Source of the DNA: CAMBDR01 sp046597185
GTDB lineage: Bacteria; Pseudomonadota; Gammaproteobacteria; Burkholderiales; Burkholderiaceae_D
DNA: 12,690 bases
NCBI GenBank assembly: GCA_046597185.1
Contig: JBKJLF010000762.1
Span: 1 to 12,690 of the forward strand
Reading direction: 5' to 3'
Shown: piece by piece, positions 1 through 5,192 of the stretch
How positions within the stretch are numbered: position 1 is the first letter of the stretch
Layout: each line of letters starts with the position of its first letter
The notes under the pieces: generated by a model
What the model saw: only the letters and a program-made list of their open reading frames with translations
Told to the model about the DNA's origin: nothing
Database searches by the model: none
Translations under genes and position numbers: made by a program

Positions 1-476
1 CCCGTCAGTTGCGTATCGCTGACGGTACGACCACATCACAGTACCAATCCGCTTGTCGCCACGGACACAAAAACAACCCATGCTCGCTGATTTTATCGGC
101 GGCATCATAAAAAGTCATATCGTTCGGCTGGGTTCACCGAATATTTACCAACGTCGTCGAAAGTCTCATAGAGACTACTCCGTTAGTGCAATCTCAAAAT
201 AGTCCTGGTGTTTCAGCGTTCGAAATCGGCCCTGTTCTCTACTATTATTACGCACACCGGGGAGAAAAGTATCCCTTATTTGGACGCGTAAAACAAGCGG
301 AAATATTCCTGTTTTTTAAAAGTGTAGTATATATGGCGCATCTACCTTCTCTATGGAAATGGATGACTGGCAGTCCATAATTTTATTGCATTACACGATC
401 TGAGGACAAAAAAACGCCCTTAAAAAAACAATAAATAGGAGGGGTAAATAACTTAATGCAGAGGTATTGCACGCAC
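1..476. other. Gene-poor stretch, possible mobile-element remnant
   Basis: No convincing gene is seen here. The left end has a perfect 7-bp inverted repeat (2-8 with 19-25, 10-nt loop). Short open frames exist but none has a good ribosome binding site or recognised product: a 37-codon minus frame from an ATG at 118 to a stop at 5, a plus frame open from the left edge to a stop at 108-110, and a plus frame from a GTG at 186. Base composition is more AT-rich than in the flanking genes, and A-runs occur near 407-413 and 422-428. Three degenerate repeats (see separate entry) hint at an insertion-sequence end. The stretch lies downstream of the DTW gene and shows no classical terminator hairpin for it. 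Confidence 0.5.
196..311 (+). repeat. Three degenerate AAATnnnCCTG repeats
   Basis: Similar 12-13 bp motifs occur at 196-207 (AAAATAGTCCTG), 222-234 (GAAATCGGCCCTG) and 300-311 (GAAATATTCCTG), all in the same orientation. The flanks are partly alike: pyrimidine-C before the first two and G/T-rich sequence after all three. Arrays of short imperfect terminal repeats are known from the ends of IS21-family insertion sequences, so this could be an IS end or remnant. No transposase frame is visible in the window, so the assignment is weak. Confidence 0.25.
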
Positions 477-1145
477 TTACCCATGCTGCGCCAATTGATC
501 GACAAAACCGTCAAACGCGGCCAGTAGTGGCGCATATTTGGCTTCATCCTGTTCCAACTGCGCCAGCGCATACGCCACCGCTTCCAGGGTTGATAATTGA
601 TCGGCCCGATGCGCTTTGCGCACCCGGTAATGCGATGGCGGCAAACCCTGCAAATTCAGGCGCGGCAGTTGTTGCAGCAGGGGATTGCAATACAGCATTT
701 TGCGGCTTTTGCGCCAGGTGCCGTCCAACACAATCAGACGGATACGTTGTGGCGTGATGTTTGCTGGCCCCATCCGCACCAAGTCGTTAGCACTTTGCGT
801 TGCGTCGGGATACAGCAATACCGTATGGCAATCCGGCGCATAGAGCAGGCTTTGCAATTGGGCTTGATCAAACTGCTCACCCACATGCAGCGTGCTGCCC
901 GCCAAGCACAAATGCAATAGCCGCGCGCTGCCCTTGGTTTGGCGCTCTTCCAGCGGGTGCTGCAAAATCACCACTTGCACCAAGGGTTGCAGCGCCACCA
1001 CCCAGGCGCAGATGCAAGCGCATTGCGCGCGCAGGCATTGCGCGCACATGCTACGGCGCGCACCCGGCAAGGTGGGCGAACTCAATGCCGAACTCAATGC
1101 CGAACTCAATGCCGAGCTTTTCGCCGCACTCAAGGCCGCAATCAC
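477..1145 (-). CDS. DTW-domain tRNA-uridine aminocarboxypropyltransferase
   Basis: This 222-aa protein is a DTW-family enzyme (TapT/YfiP type). The family transfers the 3-amino-3-carboxypropyl group of S-adenosylmethionine to a uridine in tRNA to make acp3U. Visible features are a cysteine cluster with CxxCxxxxCxC spacing at C34, C37, C42 and C44 (probable metal site), the defining DGTW at 141-144 followed by RKS, and STLEA at 185-189. The start is a GTG whose GTGA overlaps the TGA stop of the upstream epimerase gene, which indicates translational coupling. An ATG at 1049 (residue 33) lies just before the cysteine cluster and would give a 190-aa protein nearer the normal family start. Residues 10-23 are a low-complexity SSAL repeat encoded by a 12-bp tandem repeat. 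The family call is confident; the start choice and exact tRNA position are not. Confidence 0.88.
   Translation of the reverse strand: MIAALSAAKSSALSSALSSALSSPTLPGARRSMCAQCLRAQCACICAWVVALQPLVQVVILQHPLEERQTKGSARLLHLCLAGSTLHVGEQFDQAQLQSLLYAPDCHTVLLYPDATQSANDLVRMGPANITPQRIRLIVLDGTWRKSRKMLYCNPLLQQLPRLNLQGLPPSHYRVRKAHRADQLSTLEAVAYALAQLEQDEAKYAPLLAAFDGFVDQLAQHG
1077..1136. repeat. 12-bp tandem repeat in DTW gene 5' end
   Basis: Three perfect tandem copies of CGAACTCAATGC lie at 1077-1112. They are followed in the same 12-bp register by a poor copy at 1113-1124 (7 of 12 matches) and a better one at 1125-1136 (10 of 12). The length is a multiple of three, so copy changes keep the DTW frame and only lengthen or shorten a Ser-Ser-Ala-Leu repeat between the GTG start and the cysteine cluster. 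Confidence 0.9.
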
Positions 1146-2164
1146 TGAGTTTTCGGCGCGAGTGCCGCCGCCGATAGCGTCAATAAAGTCAATAACGCCG
1201 CCTCGCGTTCCGGCAGCATGGTTTTAACCGCCTTGGGGTGATCCGGCAAGGGGCGGGTGCGGCTGTTATCCCAGGCCAGGGTATCGGCAATGGTTTCATC
1301 CAGCGGGCGCAAGCTTAAGCCGCTCGCCAAAGCACGCTGATTGCTGGCACGCATCATGCCGCCGGATTCGCCATCTTGCTGTGGTATCCACAGCGGTAAT
1401 TCCGTCCACGGTGCCACGCCCTGGGCCAGTAGCGTAGCATCGTCGATCCAGATCGGCGCGGCATCGCTGTGCGTCACCGCTTTGCAGCGCGCCAGCAGAT
1501 CGGCAAAGCTGGTGCGGCCAAGCGGGCCAATGGCATTGAATTGGCCGGTGATGCCTTGCTCGCATAAATGAATGCACCAGTTGGCCAGATCCCGTACATC
1601 GATCCATTGCACCGCGCTATCGGGCTGGCCTGGTGCCAGCATCGGGCCACCTTGCGCCACCCGCCTTGGCCAGTATGGGAAGCGCTCGCTGACATCATGC
1701 GGGCCGACAATCAAACCGGGGCGCACTTGCGCTACCCGGCCTGGCCATGCGGCTTCGGCGGCTTCTTCGCAGCGCGCCTTGCAGGAGCCATAATCCGATT
1801 CGCCCTCGGCCAGGGGACGAGTTTCATCATAGCCCTGGGTTTGATCCTGAACGGGCGGGAACGTGCCATACACCGATATGGTGGAAATGAACAGGTAATA
1901 CGGCAAGGCCCGATCCAGCACGGCGGCAATGCGTCGGATTTGCGCCGGGCGATAGCCGCAGGTATCGATCACCGCATCAAACTGTCGGCCCTGCAAGGCC
2001 GATACGTCGCCATCGCGGTCACCACGCAGCTTTTCAACTTGCGGGAATAAATCGGCATTTTGCTGGCCACGGTTAAACAAAGTCAGTTCATGGCCACATT
2101 GCAAGGCCCGCTCCACCAGATAGCGCCCCACAAAGACGGTGCCGCCTAAAATCAGAATTTTCAT
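1142..2164 (-). CDS. NAD-dependent epimerase/dehydratase-family (extended SDR) protein
   Basis: This 340-aa protein has an N-terminal Rossmann fold with the nucleotide-binding GGTVFVG at 7-13. It has an ISTISVYG strand at 93-100 and a YGSCK motif at 125-129 matching the YxxxK catalytic pair of short-chain dehydrogenases. The VRPGLIVGP stretch near 147-155 and the WIDVRDLA segment are typical of epimerase-like SDRs. The substrate cannot be told from sequence. The GG-T-x-F-x-G start resembles the atypical SDR branch that includes plastid CSP41-like proteins, so a catalytic role is not certain. ATG at 2164 is preceded by GGAAG at a 6-nt spacing. Its stop overlaps the next gene's GTG start by four bases (GTGA), so the two are probably one operon. 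It diverges from the blaI-like gene across a region holding a candidate operator. Confidence 0.85.
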   Translation of the reverse strand: MKILILGGTVFVGRYLVERALQCGHELTLFNRGQQNADLFPQVEKLRGDRDGDVSALQGRQFDAVIDTCGYRPAQIRRIAAVLDRALPYYLFISTISVYGTFPPVQDQTQGYDETRPLAEGESDYGSCKARCEEAAEAAWPGRVAQVRPGLIVGPHDVSERFPYWPRRVAQGGPMLAPGQPDSAVQWIDVRDLANWCIHLCEQGITGQFNAIGPLGRTSFADLLARCKAVTHSDAAPIWIDDATLLAQGVAPWTELPLWIPQQDGESGGMMRASNQRALASGLSLRPLDETIADTLAWDNSRTRPLPDHPKAVKTMLPEREAALLTLLTLSAAALAPKTQ

Positions 2165-2265
2165 TTTGCGCTTCCAAGTATCAATACGTTGATGGCGAGC
2201 TTAACACGAGACAAAAAACACGGCGCAAAAATACCCTTTTTGGTGTCCCAGAATTTATTTTCCGA

Positions 2266-2301
2266 ATCTAGATAAATTTATCTAGGCAAAATAATCTAGA
2301 T
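2266..2301. promoter_or_regulatory. Candidate repressor operator: three ATCTAG sites 14 bp apart
   Basis: ATCTAGAT occurs at 2266-2273 and 2294-2301, with ATCTAGGC at 2280-2287 between them, so the three sites start exactly 14 bp apart. The first two sit in an 18-bp perfect palindrome, CTAGATAAATTTATCTAG (2268-2285). This lies 47 bp before the blaI-like ATG and in the only region shared with the divergent epimerase operon. BlaI/MecI-family dimers bind dyad operators upstream of their own genes, so autoregulation, and possibly control of the epimerase operon, is a reasonable inference. The sites are seen directly; the binding protein is inferred from position. Confidence 0.6.
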
Positions 2302-2347
2302 ACCCTGTACTTCACTCCATCAATAATTCTTGCCCCAAATAAACATC

Positions 2348-2743
2348 ATGAGCAACATCCTGCCGCCATCGTCAACGCCACCCAAACCTACTGCAGCCGA
2401 GCTGGAAGTATTGCGCTTGCTGTGGGCCTCGGGTGCCGCTTCAGCCAAGCAAGTGCATGAGATGATGCTGGCCGAGGGCCACGACACCACCTATGCCAAC
2501 GCACTGCGGCTATTGCAGGTGATGCATACCAAGGGCTTGCTGGTGCGCGACGAAAGCCAGCGCGCGCATGTGTATGCGCCCGCGCACAGCCAGGACGCGC
2601 AGCAAACCAATTTGATCAAAGATTTTATCAGTAAAGCTTTCTCAGGATCGGGCAAAGATTTGGTGCTGGCGGCCTTGCGCAGCCATGTTTCCCAGGCCGA
2701 GCGCGATGAAATTCAAGCCTTTCTCGATCAGGAAAAACAATGA
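2348..2743 (+). CDS. BlaI/MecI/CopY-family transcriptional repressor
   Basis: This 131-aa winged-helix repressor belongs to the BlaI/MecI (penicillinase repressor) family. After a short proline-rich start comes the family signature: an E-x-x-VLRLLW helix, a helix around SAKQVHEMM, and TTYANALRLLQVMHTKGLLVRDE covering the recognition helix and wing. An acidic/amphipathic C-terminal half follows, used for dimerisation. The ATG at 2348 was chosen over the in-frame TTG at 2330; neither has a clear Shine-Dalgarno. Its TGA overlaps the ATG of the following M56-type reading frame (ATGA), the usual blaI-blaR1 arrangement. Because that partner is broken here, the repressor may have lost its proteolytic inducer or answer to another one. 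The family call is firm; target genes are inferred only from the nearby palindromes. Confidence 0.9.
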   Translation: MSNILPPSSTPPKPTAAELEVLRLLWASGAASAKQVHEMMLAEGHDTTYANALRLLQVMHTKGLLVRDESQRAHVYAPAHSQDAQQTNLIKDFISKAFSGSGKDLVLAALRSHVSQAERDEIQAFLDQEKQ

Positions 2744-3239
2744 ACGCCAGCTTCCCTGCCCTGTCGGCCTTGCAGGACACCTTTTCAGCCATTTTGCATG
2801 CGCCATTCACGCAAAATCTGGGCTGGGCTTCGCTGCATTTTGTGTGGCAAGGCGCGCTCATCGCCTGCGTAACGGGCATGCTGCCGGCGCGGCAATGGGT
2901 AAGGTAGGCGCAGAAATGGCGCACACCGATTCGGAAGCAACACGCGCCCAACTGAAACAACAAATGGCGCAACTGAAGCAACAGATGGCACCTTTGCACA
3001 AAGAAATGAAGCAAATGCAAGCCGAGATGCATGCAAAAGCCGAACATTTGATGAAAAACGCGGTGCCCATGAAAGATCTGGGGCAACAAATACGCTAAAA
3101 AGCCAAACCCATGCGTGAGTTAGGCAAACAAATGGGCAAGCTGGGTAATGACCGCGCCAAAATCGAGCAAGAACTGGCGCGCGCCATTAACGACGTGATT
3201 GGGAAATCACTGGCAACAGGGGCGGCCAAATCGTTCTAA
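2740..3239 (+). pseudogene. Broken M56/BlaR1-type antirepressor peptidase gene
   Basis: The head (2740-2907, 55 codons) starts in an ATGA overlap with blaI. It reads like the start of M56-family membrane proteins, with the LGWASLHFVWQGALIA stretch forming the first membrane segment, then hits TAG at 2905-2907. The tail continues in a different frame from about 2895. It is a charged, Met/Gln-rich coiled coil with two 21-bp tandem repeats (2949-2969 and 2970-2990, 18 of 21 identical), each encoding QLKQQMA. TAA at 3096-3098 interrupts this tail, after which the same frame continues as KPMRELGKQMGKLG and on to TAA at 3237-3239. M56 proteins normally have several membrane helices and a zinc HExxH site in about 300 or more residues. 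All of that is missing, so an internal deletion plus a nonsense mutation is the simplest reading. The tail's membership of the same gene is inferred from position and coiled-coil character. Confidence 0.75.
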
Positions 3240-3250
3240 AATGTTCTGAC

Positions 3251-3290
3251 GGGAGGGCTTGATCGGCACCCACGCGGATCAAGCCCTCCC
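3251..3290. terminator. 14-bp perfect hairpin, terminator-like
   Basis: GGGAGGGCTTGATC (3251-3264) pairs perfectly with GATCAAGCCCTCCC (3277-3290) around a 12-nt loop. It begins 11 bp after the last stop of the broken M56 gene, where a terminator for the blaI unit is expected. A run of T after the stem is missing on the plus strand and weak on the minus strand (CATTTT a few bases on), so it may be a poor intrinsic terminator or another structured element. Confidence 0.5.
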
Positions 3291-3436
3291 ACAGCGCCTG
3301 CTAAGGCTTGGCAGCCAACATGCCCAACACCGATTGGGTGGCACCAATCATTGCTTGCATCAATCACTGCTTGTGAACACCACGGTCGGTTTGCCACTGC
3401 CCCGGCAAAGTTGATGTGGTGATGCTCAACTCAAGC

Positions 3437-3454
3437 CTCATCCTTTTGGATGAG
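3437..3454. repeat. Small hairpin, 7-bp stem with TTTT loop
   Basis: CTCATCC (3437-3443) and GGATGAG (3448-3454) form a perfect 7-bp stem around TTTT. The related sequence GCTCAT occurs again at 3462-3467 and GCTCATCC at 3485-3492. The role is unknown; it lies upstream of the two-gene unit starting at 3650. Confidence 0.4.
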
Positions 3455-3639
3455 CCGAATTGCTCATACTTTTGACTGAACGTAGCTCATCCGTATGGCC
3501 GATGCGCATCAAAAAACCTCCGTCTATACTTAACATGTTCGATGCAGAATCTGGTTTGGCATCAACGATTGCAAAGATGGAATTCACAATGCAGGCCTAC
3601 TTTCTGCAATCGCCTCATTTACACTCACCAATAACCCAT

Positions 3640-3643
3640 GGAG
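3640..3643 (+). promoter_or_regulatory. Shine-Dalgarno GGAG deciding the start at 3650
   Basis: GGAG ends 6 nt before ATG 3650 and overlaps the alternative in-frame ATG at 3638, which itself has no ribosome binding site. This favours the shorter 119-aa product. Confidence 0.65.
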
Positions 3644-3649
3644 CTTACT

Positions 3650-4009
3650 ATGCAAATCAATGTCAGTACAAATTTCGATATCACACTAAATCGGCTTAAG
3701 GGTGGGGCTTTGGTTCGTGCGCAATTGGAAGCGTGGAAATCAGACGCAAGCGATTGGAAACTGGCGGGTGCTTTTCCAATGGTTGATGTTTTAAACCCCA
3801 GCGAAACAGTCGCTTGCACCTTGCCACCGGGCACCACGTATTTGTGCATCTTACGTTACGATGTAATCGAATCACTCAACGGCGTGTTCGAGTACGATTT
3901 TTCCATCAATGGCACGCGGCTTATCGGCGATAGTGGCAACGTCAACAAAACATCCAACCCGAATGACACTTCCTCGTTTAAAGCACAATTCATGCTGCAC
4001 GTCAGCTAA
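3650..4009 (+). CDS. Hypothetical 119-aa protein, first gene of an unknown pair
   Basis: This protein is not recognised. It has no signal peptide and no membrane segment. It reads as mostly beta-strand: alternating polar and hydrophobic residues, several Asn/Gly/Thr turns, an FEYDFSINGTRLIGDSGN stretch near 80-97, and a hydrophobic C-terminal strand FMLHVS. Two cysteines (C56, C66) are ten residues apart. The fold could be a small beta-sandwich, but that is a guess from pattern alone. The stop TAA runs directly into the AAGGGA ribosome binding site of the next gene, whose ATG is 9 bp away, so the two are cotranscribed and probably translated together. Base composition is less GC-rich than the flanking housekeeping genes, which suggests an acquired unit. 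A cytoplasmic or non-classically exported partner of the next protein is possible. Confidence 0.75.
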   Translation: MQINVSTNFDITLNRLKGGALVRAQLEAWKSDASDWKLAGAFPMVDVLNPSETVACTLPPGTTYLCILRYDVIESLNGVFEYDFSINGTRLIGDSGNVNKTSNPNDTSSFKAQFMLHVS

Positions 4010-4018
4010 GGGATAGCG

Positions 4019-5119
4019 ATGAATACGAAACCACTCTTTTGCATTCTGAGCCTACTTACAGCCACCTCGCTGGCGCAACAGCCAGACCCGACGGAGAAGT
4101 TGATAGATAAACTTTCGCCTTTTTTAATCGACTCTGCTGCCGGATCAGTGTCGGCAGCAAGCTTTTTAGGCGTATCAGACGATGCCGTTACTCATGTGCA
4201 AGATGTAAAAGACATCTTTCTCTCAGTGAAAAATTTAGCAAGTGGTAACGGCCAGCCCGTGATCGCATTAGCCATTACACCAGCAAGAACTGGCCTGACA
4301 CCAATGAAAATTACGACCTATGCCACGAACGACTTCTATCGCTTGGTTGGGGCGCTAAATATTGGCTACGCGCAGGGAACAGCGCCATTCAATGGTATCG
4401 ATTACCAACGTCGAGCCATTTCGATTGAAACAAACTACTACCTTAATCGTGACGAAGATCCAATCATTAGCTTTGCAAATTTAATCACTAAAAATGAGGG
4501 TGATTGCAAATTAGCAATTAGCAAAGCCATTGAAATTAAGGGAGCTAATGCAACTGGAGGGATTGTGATAACGCCCGTCGCCCCCCCCGATTTGGCTGGT
4601 TGTATTAAAAGAGCAAAAGACAATGTCCGTTGGAATGCTTCACAATTCTCATTCTCTGCTGCTACGGGCCGCATTAAACCTGGCAGTGGCAATGGCGAAG
4701 AACGCTCTCTTGGTACAACAGTTGCACTTGGCATGATTTTTGGCTTCCCTTTGGACGGCACGAAAAAAAGCGACATGCAATCGGCACTGGCATTCACATT
4801 GCGCCGAACCATTGATGCGCCTGTTTTAACGACACTGGCTAACCCGACACCGACACTAAAAAACATTTCACTCAGTGCTGTGCGGTATACGTTCGGTACA
4901 AAGAGATACCGTGGTTTGGTTGAAGCCAGCCATGAAAATTTGGATCAAGCAACCGCATCGCAAAGAGTATTTAAACGCGCGTTGGGCTTGGATTATCAAT
5001 ATCAACCTGGAATGTGGTTCAATTTACGTGCCGGAAAGCAAAAGAAGGTTAATGGGACCGGCGATGAAACCATCACTTTACTCAGCGTTAATATCACCCC
5101 GTCCCAAATAAAGCAATAA
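4019..5119 (+). CDS. Exported, possibly outer-membrane beta-barrel protein of unknown function
   Basis: This 366-aa protein begins with a clear Sec signal peptide: Lys at position 4, hydrophobic core to about 18, likely cleavage after SLA (residue 19) before QQPDP. The mature part starts with a helical, Ala/Ser/Asp-rich segment (about 20-75). It then turns into alternating-residue strands with many aromatic positions, for example TNDFYRLVGALNIGYAQG near 103-120, LGTTVALGMIFGFPL near 231-245, LSAVRYTFGTKRYRGLVEAS near 285-304, and LGLDYQYQPGMWFNLRAGK near 322-340. This resembles an outer-membrane beta barrel. The last residue is Gln rather than the usual Phe, although a strand TITLLSVNIT lies just before the end. 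C163 and C195 could form a disulfide. AAGGGA lies 5 nt before ATG. A C8 run at 4581-4588 sits at codons 188-190. No family is recognised. Confidence 0.75.
   Translation: MNTKPLFCILSLLTATSLAQQPDPTEKLIDKLSPFLIDSAAGSVSAASFLGVSDDAVTHVQDVKDIFLSVKNLASGNGQPVIALAITPARTGLTPMKITTYATNDFYRLVGALNIGYAQGTAPFNGIDYQRRAISIETNYYLNRDEDPIISFANLITKNEGDCKLAISKAIEIKGANATGGIVITPVAPPDLAGCIKRAKDNVRWNASQFSFSAATGRIKPGSGNGEERSLGTTVALGMIFGFPLDGTKKSDMQSALAFTLRRTIDAPVLTTLANPTPTLKNISLSAVRYTFGTKRYRGLVEASHENLDQATASQRVFKRALGLDYQYQPGMWFNLRAGKQKKVNGTGDETITLLSVNITPSQIKQ
4581..4588 (+). repeat. C8 homopolymer tract inside exported-protein gene
   Basis: Eight consecutive C form the end of codon 188 and codons 189-190 (Ala-Pro-Pro). 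A one-base change would shift the frame midway through the gene. Poly-C tracts in surface-protein genes are a known basis of phase variation in several Gram-negative bacteria; here that is only a possibility. Confidence 0.9.
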
Positions 5120-5148
5120 GCATTACCACCCCTTCAATTAACCGAGGA

Positions 5149-5174
5149 TAAGCGGGGCGCAAGCCCCGCGCTTA
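5149..5174. terminator. Hairpin between convergent genes
   Basis: TAAGC-GGGGC (5149-5158) pairs with GCCCC-(GC)-GCTTA (5163-5174) around a GCAA tetraloop, with a two-base bulge. Alternatively GCGGGGC and GCCCCGC pair without a bulge. It sits between the stop of the plus-strand exported-protein gene (5119) and the stop of mrcA on the minus strand (5193), so it could serve both. T-runs after the stem are weak on both sides. Confidence 0.55.
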
Positions 5175-5192
5175 CTTCTGCTTTAACAAGAT

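Larger units (their letters stand above)
3240..3649. other. Non-coding gap with hairpins and short repeats
   Basis: No convincing gene is seen. The gap holds a 14-bp hairpin (3251-3290) and a 7-bp hairpin (3437-3454). It also has a 13-bp near-perfect direct repeat, CAATCAYTGCTTG, at 3345-3357 and 3361-3373. An 8-bp inverted repeat, CGATTGCA/TGCAATCG, lies at 3566-3573 and 3605-3612, just before the next operon. On the minus strand a short open tail of about 19 codons ends at a TAG at 3301-3303 next to the 14-bp hairpin. It could be the remnant of a lost gene but is too short to identify. A TATACT at 3525-3530 could be a -10 element for the next operon, but no good -35 stands at the right distance. 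Confidence 0.5.

Noticed and set aside
5..118. Minus-strand 37-codon frame starting at ATG 118
   Set aside because: It is plausible-looking in composition but very short, lacks a ribosome binding site and has no recognised family.
186..380. Plus-strand open frame of 64 codons with GTG start
   Set aside because: No ribosome binding site, no recognised motif, and it spans the degenerate repeats. More likely a chance frame.
400..476. Intrinsic terminator for the DTW gene
   Set aside because: T-runs are present in the minus direction, but no GC-rich stem precedes them.
2628..3089. Minus-strand open frame of 153 codons across the M56 remnant
   Set aside because: It overlaps the real blaI gene end and reads as Cys/His-rich antisense of the coiled-coil tail, with no start signal.
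3301..3441. Minus-strand short frames ending at 3301 and near 3361, possibly a gene remnant
   Set aside because: The pieces are interrupted by an in-frame stop, are under 30 codons each and match nothing I know.
3472..3530. Promoter for the two-gene unit using TTGACT at 3472-3477 or TATACT at 3525-3530
   Set aside because: The two elements do not pair at a normal spacing, and each lacks a good partner.
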